DNA of 64,000 nucleotides from Cruorifilaria tuberocauda. Taxonomy: Eukaryota; Nematoda; Chromadorea; Rhabditida; Onchocercidae. A program made the position numbers and the translations under genes. Below are positions 1-11,972 of the stretch, in pieces. The DNA lies in contig JABVXU010000039.1 of assembly GCA_013365365.1 (NCBI GenBank), positions 62,001-126,000 on the forward strand, in the 5' to 3' direction. Under the pieces are notes generated by a model. It did not search any database and was not told where the DNA came from. It saw only the letters and a program-made list of their open reading frames with translations. The first letter of the stretch is position 1. Each line of letters opens with the position of its first letter.

Positions 1-51
1 GAGAAAGTTTAATTCATCAATTTCAATATTTAAAAATGATATAAATTAAAG

Positions 52-2918
52 GTATCTGAAGCGGTAACATTTTGTGATCAAATGACCAATCAGGTGTTAT
101 CAAGAACGAAAAATTTAGACAGTGATTTAACAGATGCGCATAATTTAACGGAAGATATTATGGATCATCTTCGCGTCAATGTATCACTTTCTACCTTTTA
201 AATTAGCAATTAATTAATGAAATTTAAAAATGAAATATTTTAGATGCATTATCGAGCAATCGTTGAACCTCGAAATGTACGAATTTATGGAATAAAAGAA
301 GTGAAATATCGAATTGCTCAAAATTTCCGCTTATTAAAAGTTAATTTTTGAATTTTGTTTCAAAATTAATAACATACAGTATTACTATTTTATGTTTTAG
401 GAAAGTAAATGATAATTTACATTTAAAATAACTGTTACTAAAATGATAAAGTGATATAATTATCCTTAATTCTAAAATATCACAAGCCTAATCGATATTT
501 AAAATGAGCTAATAATAAATTATTAAAAAAAAATTTTGCTATAATGGATATTTAAAAAAAAAAAACAATTTTGCAGATTATCTTGGTAACGTTAAAACAA
601 ATTTTGGGTTGTTTATTTGTTATCATGATTTATACCATATTTCGTAATTCTGTTAAAATGATACATGATTATTTGAATAATATTGATTTCGATAATGTCT
701 ATTTAACACCTTATTTTTGGCATATTGATCGTAAACGTAAAAATGAGGGAAAATTATTTTTATATCAATTAAGTAAAGCTGAAATGCATGCAAATAATTT
801 GATGACACCAATTTCGTAAGTTATTTTATTTCGAAAAAAGAAAATTTTGAAATATTACATATTTTTATCAAGTATGATTGATTCAGTGTTACATTTTTAC
901 TTTATTAAAGTTTTATTTGTCAAGTAAACGTTACGTCAAATTGATCTGTCTTTGATAAATTTCAGACCTCCAACAAAAGCAGAAATACGTGCTTCATGGT
1001 TACCACTTGCAAAATTCATGTTTATATTTATCACAGCTTCATTTGTTGTATTTGTTGATTTTGTCTTTTACAAAGTTATTTACAATGTAAAAGTTCATTT
1101 ATGGCTATATAAGTTATTGGAAAAATTACAGTAATAAAGATTCGTTCAAGTTTAAAGTTAAATTGTTAAAAGAAGAATTTAGCAAATCTATTTAGGTATA
1201 TTTAAGTTTCTTGAATGAATCTAATCATTATTTATTTCAGATTTCTAAATATACGTCGAAATATGTAACAAGCACGGATCAACAATTCTTCAGCTTTAAG
1301 GCAGTATTTTTAAAAATAAAAAGTTTAAATAACCTTTTGCTGCTAACATTCTAAAATTATCTTATTGAAATGTTTTTATTATCAAACAATAGAATATACT
1401 ATTTGATAATAATATTTCTCTTTGTTGATTTTAAAGTCTAAATGATGAAGTATGCCTTTATTGATTGATTCAGATAGAGGGAACTGGATTTATAGCTGAT
1501 TTAGTAAAAGAGTTGCTTAATTTTGATTATGCGAGCAATCGAAATACAACAGTTTCGCTAGAGGAATGCATTTATGATCCGGTATCACCGGATTGGTCAT
1601 ATGTCGGAAAATATATTTACTTCCCACTTGGAATAATGTTTCTTCTTCAGGTATGAATAAATGAAAATTTCATGTTATATTTCTCGAGATTGCTTTTCTC
1701 ACTTTTCTGTTTTAGCTTCAAATTTCAAAAAGTTAAATAAATTGAATTGAAATTAATGAATGCAAGTTGAAATGAAATGAAACAAATAAAGTAATTTAGT
1801 TGTAACGGAATTACAACTAAAATTCTAATTCAATTTGCAAAGAATCTCCCATTTTATCCTCACTAAATATTGTGAGTTTAAGTAATTACTTTATATTTAA
1901 GTAATTATGCAACATCGCTTCATCGTTCTCCGATTGAATTTAAGACATCTCGTCAAAAATTTTAAACAACAAAACAGGAATTACAATAATTCCAATCTTT
2001 TGTGTAAAACCTTTAAGTTGAAATCCTTAAGTTTTAAAGTTAAATCTTTAAGTTTTAAGTTTTATTTCACTGATGGAATTTTATCATCTTTTGTTAAGAA
2101 TTCATGAGGAGGATTCCTGTATCACTTGATAAAGGTATTCTCCTTTGTTGAGAATAAACTAAGGTAGTTTATCAATTTTAAACAATCATTATTTTTCATG
2201 GTTAGAAGTTAAAAAATAATTTCAGGTTATATTTGGTTATGTAATTAAGCGTATTACGCTTTTCTTTGTGATTGGAATTATTTTTCGTAAACGTAGCAAA
2301 GCACGCATTATAAATCTCTACAATAAAATGTTATTTGTACGTATAAACGGACGAAAGTTAGCTAGAGCACGTATACGTTTTCAAGTGGAACGTAGAATTT
2401 TACAACGTGAAGAAATTCGAAAGAAAAGGTTAGCTACTGATTCAAATATATCTCAATTTTTGTCTGCAAATGTTACTGATTTATTCTTTAAATGTACACA
2501 CAATATCATCGATTTAACTTTTGAATATTACGTAAATTTACGTAAATATATTTGACGTAATGTAAGTTAATGCTTCAAATCTAGCGATCACTGATATCAC
2601 TTAGTAAATTGGTATGACGTTACAACGCAAGTGATAATGACGTAGTGGTTGATTAAACATCAAAACGATACCTTTACCTTCAGTGAATTATTTGCCGATA
2701 CGGTAGTGGAAACAATTTTGGATTTCCTGTTCAAAACCGGAATGTGTTTGATGTGTGAGATGAAATATCGGAAGAGAAATTTGATCAATTGTTTGAATTG
2801 TCCAGCTTCATATTGCTCAATATGTTATCAAGAAAACTATGAAATATGCTATGCATGTTTGGTTAATATTAGCATACAATTTTTAAATTTAAATTTTAAT
2901 AAAAAATTATTAGAATAG
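52..2918 (+). CDS. DC-STAMP-like multipass membrane protein (SPE-42/SPE-49/DCST family), 5' partial
   Basis: Likely exons are 52-180, 244-339, 577-815, 966-1086, 1474-1650, 2226-2428 and 2684-2918; phases agree and give about 399 residues, with more upstream of the window. The motif NVYLTPYFWHIDRKRK followed by LSKAE matches the DC-STAMP domain. Hydrophobic segments lie near 580-650, 1000-1080, 1610-1650 and 2226-2285. A basic stretch (KRITLFF to RKRSKAR) follows, and the tail has four CxxC pairs (CLMC, CLNC, CSIC, CYAC), the C4C4 RING-like finger known from C. elegans SPE-42 and DCST proteins. Family members sit in the sperm membrane and are needed for sperm-egg interaction. SPE-42 and SPE-49 cannot be told apart here. 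The 2428/2684 junction is chosen on phase. The 3' end is uncertain: a consistent extra exon (3374-3457, ending TGA) could replace the last codons. Confidence 0.8.
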
Positions 2919-3799
2919 TTGATTTAATAGTCAATTGTATTATATTATCATACCTGCTCATGGGAAAAAAGTTTGCGATATAGATTTTAAAGTATTTTCT
3001 TTACTCTTCCTTCTTCACTTCCAAGTTCAATCAAATGTCAGCTTAATCAGTTTGAAGAAGAATTAGGTAAATTTCGTACTCTTATCAGATATCATTTTGC
3101 AAAATAATTCAAGAACATTCTCGAAAATTATTCCATTCGCTGCAAAGTATATTTTAAAGTTTTTATTCAATGAAAATGCATGACGAATAGGTTTACATTT
3201 GAACCATCTGAACCCTGCATTCACTAGCATCAGATGCTGGATGGTAAAATTGATTCAGATTTTAATACCTAAAAGAATCCTTGAGCAATTTTCAAAGTTT
3301 CAATAACATTGTCCGATGTTAAAATGAAAGTTAGTTTAATTAAATTAATTTATATAAAATTAAAAAACTTCAGGCAAAACATGGTCAAGTTTCATCAACA
3401 AAAACAACATATATTCCAGCAGATAAACAGAATATTAAAACTTCCACAACCAAATGAACGAATATAATTAATTAATTAATTAATTAATTAATTGTCATTT
3501 TGATTGTTATTTATTTATTTTGATTTTATTTTGTCAATAAAGTAATAAATAAAATGATAAAATCAAACTCATGTTAAGATAGAGCACAATTAATACTGAT
3601 ACTACAGAGTTAATACTGTTAATGCAAAATTTATTCAGAAAAAAACAGAGTAAAATTAGTGTTTAAATGAATTATTATAAGTAAAAGTAAAAGTAAAATA
3701 AAAGTATTACCATAAATTACTGTTCAAAGCTATTCCATCCTATAAACGAAGCTAAAAATTGAACTTACTTATTCAAAATATTTACCAAACTATAAATTT

Positions 3800-3986
3800 C
3801 ATTTGAGAATTTCTCTCTATAACAATTACTTGATTATTATTCAATTGTTACGATAAACAATTTTCTGTTACTTAATTAAAGTATTTTCATGATTTTAATT
3901 GTTTACTTTGTTTACGCGCAAACGTGAACTTTTACTTGCGTAGATTTTTCACTTTTTACTTTACCAATTTACTTTTAAGACAAGTA
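3800..3986 (+). repeat. dispersed direct repeat, copy 1 (about 187 bp)
   Basis: Shares most of its length with 8930-9121 in the same orientation, including the words TTGATTATTATTCAATT, TTACGATAAACAATTTTC and TTTACGCGCAAACGTGAAC. No open frame, no terminal repeats and no clear target-site duplication. The two copies are about 5.1 kb apart. It could be a small non-autonomous mobile element or a segmental duplication. Confidence 0.75.
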
Positions 3987-4078
3987 TGTGAAATTTTACT
4001 TAATCGTTAATTTTTGCTTTTTTTCAAAATTCAATTTTTATCAATCTACTGTTTAGTTACTTTACCATAATTAAGTAT

Positions 4079-4329
4079 ACCTTAGTAATCCTCAGTGATA
4101 ATTACTTTACCATAGTTAGCTACATCTTGATATTCCTCAATGATATATACAGGTAAGATTATCATATATACCTAATTTTAACCTAAGTTTCAAAATAAAA
4201 ATGAGAACTTTGAGATACTATAATTCAGTACACCTTGGTAATCCTTAATGATATATACAGGTAAGATTATATTATATATACCTAATTTTAACCTTTCTAA
4301 GTTGCAAAATCAGAACGAAAACTTTGAGA
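4079..4329 (+). repeat. imperfect tandem repeat, two long copies and one partial copy
   Basis: The block ATGATATATACAGGTAAG, then a TATATACCTAATTTTAACC core, ending in AACTTTGAGA, occurs at about 4131-4214 and again at 4240-4329. The lead-in CTTAGTAATCCT also appears at 4081. Copies differ by small indels. Confidence 0.7.
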
Positions 4330-4570
4330 ATGATTGTATTAGCAGAAAAAAACAGTATATAATCACACTGTAAAACGATATTGATTATGAATTTCCTGCT
4401 TGATGTCTGTAAATGATATCATTTTTAATTTCAAAATAATTTTGCTAACAAAAAAAAAAAAATGTGTGCCATTCAGAAACTTTAATATTATCCTATCAAT
4501 AACAATTAAGCTAAATATAATTTATACATGTTGGCATTATCATGAAATAAACAAAATGTAACAAACATTT

Positions 4571-6583
4571 ATGAATAATTTAGCTAAAGCAATTTCTTTA
4601 TTCTTACAAAGATATTTTGTGAGAAGTGAAAGCACAAAAATGCTTTCAACGTTTTGTAAAATAGTATTAATTGTGAATTTCATGCTTACAAATGATAGGA
4701 TGATATTAGCTATATCAAAGAATTTGTCATTAGTATGGGAATATGAGGATTTTGTACTTGAACGTTACAGGCAATACTTTATCAAACCGCTAAAGGTATT
4801 AATTTGATTAATTAATTAATTAAAATCAATAAAAGTTTTAATTAATTAGAAAATTCTATTTTAAGCTGGAAAAAGCTTGAATAAAATTATAGCATTTACA
4901 GTATCCTGAAGGCTTTAGACTTATTTAATAGTTACTAAATTTCTGATCAATTAGGATTTCACTTATCACTTTGTTCTTCTCTTGCAGAATCTTTTATCAG
5001 TTGATAATGATGATAATGATAGTGATAACGATGAATTGAATTCAACATTAAAAAGCGTTGTAGTTGAAACGAATGATACTATCAATGGTTTTACAAACTA
5101 TCGATCAATGATTAAAGGTGTCAAAGGTGAGATAATTTTGAAATGATTAAATTTGTGAGCAAAAAATTCTTCTTAACTCTTTAGAATTTTGCACAACTTT
5201 AATTTTCATTTTTTACTTTACTTTACTTTTTATACTTTATAGAATTTAGCTAATTACTTTTGTTTAACAGTAATTTTACTTAAATTTGCCTAATTCAAAT
5301 TTTATCCCAGAATTCATCATAATAACGAGTGATGCTTTCCAGTATGCTCTGATACCAATATATTTTGCTATCATTTCAAATTCGATTGGCTCTTATCAGT
5401 TCTTAATGAATCAAGAAGAAGCATTCATCATATCACCGCGATACTCGATCTTAACATTACCGGTAGAAAGAATTCCCGAATTTTTATCGATAATATCAAA
5501 TCAGTAAGATTAAGTTATGCAAATTTTGATTTGAGCAAACAAATGGCAAAATGGTTGAAGAATAAAACGGAAGAAGCGATAATTCGAGTAATTTTCTTAA
5601 TTCATTGATATTCTTTTACTTTTAATTACTTTGCTGATAAGAGGCTTCTTTAGTTTATAAAATCATTTGAATTTCAATAAATGATTTAAATTTAAATCGA
5701 AATAATCATATTCATGAAAATTAAGCTTCGCTTTGTTAAATAAAAAAAAGTTTGAAGCTACGCTGTAACAACGGATGTCCAGAGTTGCTTCATCCAATCT
5801 TATCCATAAAAACAAAGATAACGCAGAGCTTTCGGCATAAACGTGAAACTCGAGCGGATCAAGATTGTTCAAATCGAAAATGCTGCCTGAAATCGCGATA
5901 TCTCGAGTTCCGAAGTGGTGGTTTGAAGCATCTAATAGAACCGGATGGGTATTTCTGATTTTATCATTTCCAGTAAAAATTCTCTATCATTAATTACCGA
6001 ATTATATATTACAAAAAAAAAATTCAATCACTAAATTATTTAATTATATTTAAATTAAAATACTTTTACATTATTTACTTACTGCATGTAAACTCTATCA
6101 GATGAAATTTTAGATTTCTGATAAAATTGATAAAAACTCTCAGAAGTAATTTGTAATCATTTGATTCAATTCAATTCAAGTACTATATGTTATTGGAATT
6201 TAGAGTGTTGATGAATTTCTGTGAAGGAATCTGTAATCAGTCGGTTTATCCACCTGTAAACTCACGTCACGTCTTAGTACATACGATGATAAGTTCAAAT
6301 CCAGGCGTTAATCCATTTAAGTATAAGTGGGTATGCTGCGCACCGATTAAATTTAAATCAATCTTTGTAAGTATTACAAAATATTGAATCATAACTTAAT
6401 GCACTACCTGTATTTCAGTAATTAGTTAAAGTTTTTGCGCATCTTGCAAGTTGCAATAATACTTAGCATTCTTTGATTACCTAACTTTCTCTTTTTCAGG
6501 TAACTTCACAGCTAGAAAATGGCACAATAATATCATTATCGTACGGAGGAGCAATAGCTGAAGAATGTGGCTGTGTGATATGA
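4571..6583 (+). CDS. TGF-beta superfamily ligand precursor (nine-cysteine, TGF-beta/DAF-7-like)
   Basis: Exons 4571-4795, 4988-5087, 5311-5503, 5751-5948, 6204-6366 and 6500-6583 give 963 nt, 320 residues. An in-frame Met at 4640 starts MLSTFCKIVLIVNFML, a good signal peptide, so the true start may be there. The prodomain has an Asp/Asn-rich stretch. A furin-type site RHKR ends near residue 204 and leaves a mature part of about 116 residues. Its cysteines fit the nine-Cys knot: DC, then CC, FCEGIC, VCC and a terminal ECGCVI. The extra Cys plus CC at the mature N-terminus fits TGF-beta, activin and DAF-7 rather than BMP ligands. Such ligands are secreted dimers that bind Ser/Thr kinase receptors and control dauer entry or growth in worms. 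The exon 2 donor (GTTTTAC at 5088) is weak but is the one that keeps the frame; the GTGAGA at 5126 lies beyond a stop. Confidence 0.85.
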
Positions 6584-8045
6584 ATTACTTTATAAAACTT
6601 TCTAATTAAATAAATTAATAAAGCAAAAATGAATTTCAAATTACAGTTAAGTTTAAATTACGTGTATTTACACGTATCCGTCTACATCTGTGTATTTCCG
6701 TGTGTTGTATACTAAAAGTTACTGAAGATTTTTCGACTATATTCCAAAACTATCACCTATGATATCTTAAACGATAAGTTACCTATTGTTATGAGTATAT
6801 CTAGTAGAAGGTTATGAAGTTATAAACAGTTATTAAAATATTAGAATATTTCATAATTCTATTAAAAAATATCAAATTGAACAGTTCGTTACAGGATTTT
6901 AGCCTTCTTGATAATTTTAATTTTGTAAAAATATTTTCCCTTTTCATTTTTTTTTTAATTTGATAAATTTCAAATAAAAAATTTATCCGTTTTAAAATTT
7001 TATAGTCAAAATAAAATTGTTATCAAACACAAAATGAACAGGTAGACAAATTGGTAATTTAGCTAATATTACTATTATTTGACAATGATCGATCCTATTT
7101 TCATGACACTCAAAATTTACATATCTTTTAATCTAGTCCTAATTATGTCAAACTAATTAATTGCCTGATTTTATATCTGAAAAATGAAAAGTTAATTTGA
7201 ATGAACTTATTAATTTTTGTTTTAATTTAAGATAAAAATTATTTTCGATGATTGAATTATCAGACAAACTATGCTTCTCTGATAAAATGTAAATTAGAAA
7301 TTATCAACTTCTCTTATTTTGAAATTATTGACCGTTTTCTTATCGAATCTAAGTTTAATTACTTTATATATAGCTTATTTATAAGTAATTAAACTTATCT
7401 CGCATTATATCGAATATGAAGAAGTAGCAATATTCATACTAATATTACTCTCATTTAGAATAAAACAATAATAGAAAGCTTTTTGTCGTATTGATTTCTT
7501 TTTGGTTTAATTATGAAAAGTTCAAAAAATAAGTTTACATTTAGAAAAGCATTCAAATTTATGCTAAATGTATACTTTTAACCTTTAAAAGTTTTTTGGT
7601 CTCAACGAAAAAAATGATTTTTGAGCAAACATTTTGAGATTATCAAAATTTTCGCTCCTAACAAAAAGTTCATTTTGTACTTACAGTTGAAATTTCTCAT
7701 GAATTAATTATATTTCAAAATCATTCTCCTAAAATTAACATGTAAGTTTCAAATTTCTAATATATCATAATGAGTTCCTGTTAGCGCATCAGTGATCTGA
7801 TGATCCATGATTATGCTATCAATCAATTAAACATCGATTTGACGAGGAAAAAAAACGGAACATTTAAGCGCTAACAAATTTCCGGTTGCTTAAATCATGC
7901 TTAAAATGCTTCGCTAACATTTTGTCGTAAATGGTTGAGAAATTTTTAACCATACTGTTGTTTAATAATTCCAACTAAAATATAATTCCATTTAAAAAAA
8001 CAAAATTTAATTTTTAGATAAAATTTATTTAAAAATACGGAAATT
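6584..8045. other. intergenic, nothing recognised
   Basis: AT-rich sequence without a coding-like open frame, RNA gene or organised repeat that I can see. Confidence 0.5.
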
Positions 8046-8405
8046 AAGTGATAATATGATAATTTGAAATATTATTTTAACTTGATAGCATTATGATATG
8101 ATAACTGATAATATGATGTTAATATGATAATATGATAACTCGGAATATTATTTTAACTTGATAGCATGATAATATGATAATATGATAACTCGGAATATTA
8201 TTTTAACTTGATAGCATGATAACATGATAATATGATAACTGATAATATGATGATAATATGACAATATGATAACTCGGAATATTATTTTAACTTGATAACA
8301 TGATAATATGATAACTGATAATATGATGATAATATGACAATATGATAACTCGGAATATTATTTTAACTTGATAACATGATTATATGATAATATGATAACT
8401 TGAAA
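8046..8405 (+). repeat. minisatellite built on GATAATATGATAACTCGG
   Basis: Irregular tandem array. The block ATGATAACTCGGAATATTATTTTAACTTGATA (in parts) recurs at about 8133, 8185, 8268 and 8344, and degenerates at both ends. Units of about 50 and about 80 bp alternate because a short GATAATATGAT module is itself duplicated inside some units. Confidence 0.85.
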
Positions 8406-9997
8406 TATTATTTGGAATATAGTTAAAATTTCTCAAAGTGATTTTTTTAATTGAGTTTTAAATGAGTTGATTTAATTAAAATTGAATTTATTTCAAAATA
8501 TGTGATTCAAATCTTTCTCCATTGCTAATTTAGTCACATTCTTGTTTAGCAGGCTAATATGCTTGATATAATTAATTATTCTAATTAACAAAATATAATT
8601 ACAATTTTATCAATTATCATTTCATATTTCTTTTTTGTATTTTAAATGCTGCAAAAATTTTTATTAAAATAGCAAAATTTTTTTACAGCAATATTTGAAA
8701 ATTATTTATTGACTAAAAGTGTGTCAAACCTGTCCTATTGATTGAGGTAAAAGTGCACTTAAGAGTTAATCGATCGATCAACCATATCTTACTTATCGGT
8801 TAGTTCTTCATTCAGTTAAATTGGATGATTGGAAGGTGTAAATGATGGGGAGACATTAACAATATAATAGCTATAAAAGATTGGATGAGAAAGTAAGTAT
8901 TGGAGGTCAGATCGATCAGCCAATAACATTTCATGTGAGAATTCCTCTCTACAACAATCATTTGATTATTATTCAATTCTTACGATAAACAATTTTCTGT
9001 TACTTAATTAAATTATTTTCATCATGATTTTAACTGTTTACTTTGTTTACGCGCAAACGTGAACTTTTACTTATGTAGAATTTTCGCTTTTCATTTTACT
9101 AATTTACTTGTAAGATAGATAAGTTATATAAAAAGTAAATAAAAGAAGTTTCATTTATTTCCTTACTTCTACAACATTCTAGAATTTTATTTGTTATAGA
9201 AATTAATTATTACAAAGTTTTGTTAACAAGTTAGAATCGTGAATTATCACATGATTTAAGTATTGCATTAAATTTTTGAGCTTTATCTAGGTAGCATCTG
9301 TATTTTGAATAAAAAAAAAGCCACATGACCTTTATGATATTTTGAAAAGGTCATACAAAAATATGAAGATATGAATTTTTATGAAAAGGATAGCTAAGGG
9401 TCATACAAGTATCATGCAGCATATTTGCATATATCAAACAGATAATTGAATTAAAATTAATCGATCGCTTGGAAGGTAAATAAATAATTTGAACTTCGAT
9501 CACATTTTGTTGAAATACTTTTTAAAGAAATAAATAAAAAAGTCTTCTTTTCATTTCCGTCTCATTTCGTAACTTTACTTTCTTTCGAACTTTTATTGAT
9601 AAGGTTAAAGTTCAAATTAAAACTATCACTTGCATTATATCAAGAAGTTCAGTGAACGATTTCTCTAGCAGCAACGAAATTTTATTTGCGAAACTTTTTC
9701 AAAAACTTTTTCAATTGCTATTCAAACATTGTTGATTTGCAAATATTTACAAAATAATGATAAGAATACGATTTTCTTTTTTGCCGTAAAAATTACATTT
9801 ACGAATTTTTGACGTAGCGATCGTTGAATGCGATCGGATAATTTTAGCATAATTGGAGAATTGAAGGATTGAATTTAGGTCACGTAAAATTCCTCTCCTC
9901 TCTTCTCTTCATCTCTCCCAAAATGCTAACAGCTAACAGTCTTTTTCAATTTTTCTTTCTTTTTCAAATTTAAGCATTTCATTTAAAAAAATCTCTC
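8406..9997. other. intergenic apart from one dispersed repeat copy
   Basis: AT-rich, no gene recognised; contains copy 2 of the dispersed repeat. Confidence 0.5.
8930..9121 (+). repeat. dispersed direct repeat, copy 2
   Basis: Partner of 3800-3986; see that entry. It differs by scattered substitutions and a few short indels such as ATCATGATTTT against ATGATTTT. Confidence 0.75.
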
Positions 9998-10360
9998 ACT
10001 TAGAAATAATTAGCTAAAGCTAAAAATAATATAATAATTAAATGATTGATATTAGATTAGCTATTTTCTTGCAAACATAATTGATCTATCAAGGCTGATG
10101 AAAATTAAAGTTGTAACAAAATACAGGTATTACATACATCAGACAGATTATTCACAATGAAAAAAATCTTTTACTTAAAAATCAATAGCTAAAGTTAGAA
10201 GTAATATAATGATTAATTGAAGTAATATAATGATTAAATCGTTGATATTAGGTTAGATTAAGTTGGATTAAATGTTTTCGTGGGAACATAATTTGATGCT
10301 TCATGAAAATTAAAAATAAAATACAGGTATTACCTGTAGCAGAAAGATTAGTTATTGTTA
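9998..10360 (+). repeat. diverged tandem duplication, about 170-bp unit
   Basis: Copy A (about 9998-10160) and copy B (about 10167-10360) share, in order, ATAGCTAAAG-like sequence, AATATAATRATTAA, TTGATATTAGRTTAG, a TTTTC/TGC ACATAATT block, ATGAAAATTAAA, AAAATACAGGTATTAC and a CAGAnAGATTA end. The copies are diverged, so the duplication is old. Confidence 0.6.
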
Positions 10361-10589
10361 AATTTCATTAAAAATTGAATATCTGGAATCGTTTCTTTCT
10401 AGTTGTTGTAAACGGAAAAGAACTCTAAACAGGTTTTCTCCTTTATCGGATAAAATGAAGTCAATTTAAATTGCAATTCTTTGCATAAAATAAATTTGAT
10501 TATTAATTGAATGAGTAGTAAATGATAGTTTAAAAACTTGTCGACGTTATAATTTCTTGTGATATTGCAATATTTCAATTGTTGGAACT

Positions 10590-10860
10590 ATTTGCTATTC
10601 TATTCAAGTTATGATTCGATTAAGTTAAGTTATACTGATAATTTGTATTTGAGTATTCGATTACTGTTTAATCCAAGTTATGATTCGTTTATATTGAGTA
10701 ACAATTAATAATTTGTATTTAAGTGTTCCATTACCATTTAATTCAAGTTATGATTCGATAAAGTTAAGTAATATTGATAATTTGTATTTTGCAATATTTC
10801 AATTGTTAAAACAATTTACTATTTAATCTAAGTTATGATTCGATTAGATTGTTTGATAAA
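10590..10860 (+). repeat. tandem repeat, about 70-bp unit, about four copies
   Basis: The phrase AAGTTATGATTCGATTA, then AAGTTAAGT, GATAATTTGTATTT and a TTTAATC(C/T)AAG end, recurs at about 10610, 10677, 10743 and 10830. Copies are imperfect. Confidence 0.75.
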
Positions 10861-11972
10861 TTCAAGCAAGTAAAATCTTTGCTATTTGTTACAATTGTCC
10901 AACCTCTTCTCTTACTGTATTATCACCCTTCATCCTTGAACTTCAAAAGGTCAATCGCTTAGATTGACATGATAATGTTACAAGTAACATGAAATAGATT
11001 ATTGTTATTATTATAAAAGTCTTATCAACATCAATCGATATATAATATCAATATTTAATATTATTTAATATTCACTAATGACATCGAATCAGGCGGTATT
11101 TTACAGGAAAACATATTTCAAGTGACGTATCAAACTTTTACTTTACATTATGATCCGATTATAAGTCAATAATTTTCGGTTGAAATCATTTTCAAGCATT
11201 TTAAAATAACAGTTAGAACTGTTAAACGTACTGTAAATTAAATTTTCAATCCTAAAATTTTCTCTTTTATCTATTTCAAAGAAACGTTAAAGCGTGAAAT
11301 CAAGCGTGAAGAAATTTTTCAAATCTTTTGGAAAATTTTCCATAAAATTTTCTCATTCTTCATTTAAATTATTTTTCGTACTATGTAATTGAACGAATAA
11401 AAGAGATTTATAAGAATTATATGGAAAAGGTCATTTGAGTGACCTGAAGTGTAGAGCTCTCTCTCTCTCTCTCTCTCTTCGTGTGTTACCTTAAGAATTA
11501 TTAATTTTTTTTTTCGTTAACAGTATTTTAATTTGTTATATTTTAATTTTATTTAACTGTTACATTGACAGATAATATTATAAGTATAAAATTTATAGAA
11601 TTGCTTGAAATATTAAATTTGAAAAATTTAACCACAATATCATGAAATTCTTGCCCAGCAATTATTTCATTTTAAACAAAATCATATCATGCATGCATTT
11701 CAGGTTTCATACAATCGTCCTTTTCATTTCAGGGATAGATGTTTGGAGGTGTAAAACGAGGTTAAACATTGTATAAACCTATCATTTCGATCTATTATCA
11801 GTATTATATCACCTTTCCCTCTCTCTCTCTATCTGCTCATTCATTCATTCATATCTGTTCCTCTCTTTTCTTCTCTCATAAATTATTTACTGATAAGAAG
11901 AAAGGTTAACGGATCAGTTTGATATCATAATATCAACCTGTGTAGTGTATATGTTTCGGTGTATCGGTTATC
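10861..11972. other. intergenic with short CT tracts
   Basis: No gene recognised. Contains a (CT)n tract at about 11457-11480 and a shorter one at about 11818-11832, both upstream of the next gene. Confidence 0.5.

Larger units (their letters stand above)
2919..4570. other. intergenic, AT-rich, two repeat families
   Basis: No convincing gene. It holds a possible alternative last exon of the DC-STAMP gene (3374-3457), an ATTA-type simple repeat at about 3461-3492, copy 1 of a dispersed repeat and a short tandem repeat, both listed separately. Confidence 0.5.

Noticed and set aside
1907..2107. Plus-strand ORF with AAG TTTTAAAG repeats inside the DC-STAMP gene
   Set aside because: Lies in the intron between the exons ending at 1650 and starting at 2226; it is a simple repeat of TTAAGTTTTAAAGT.
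5101..5126. A better-looking GTGAGA donor for exon 2 of the TGF-beta gene at 5126
   Set aside because: The frame from the 4988 acceptor meets TGA at about 5108, and the total length would no longer be a multiple of three.
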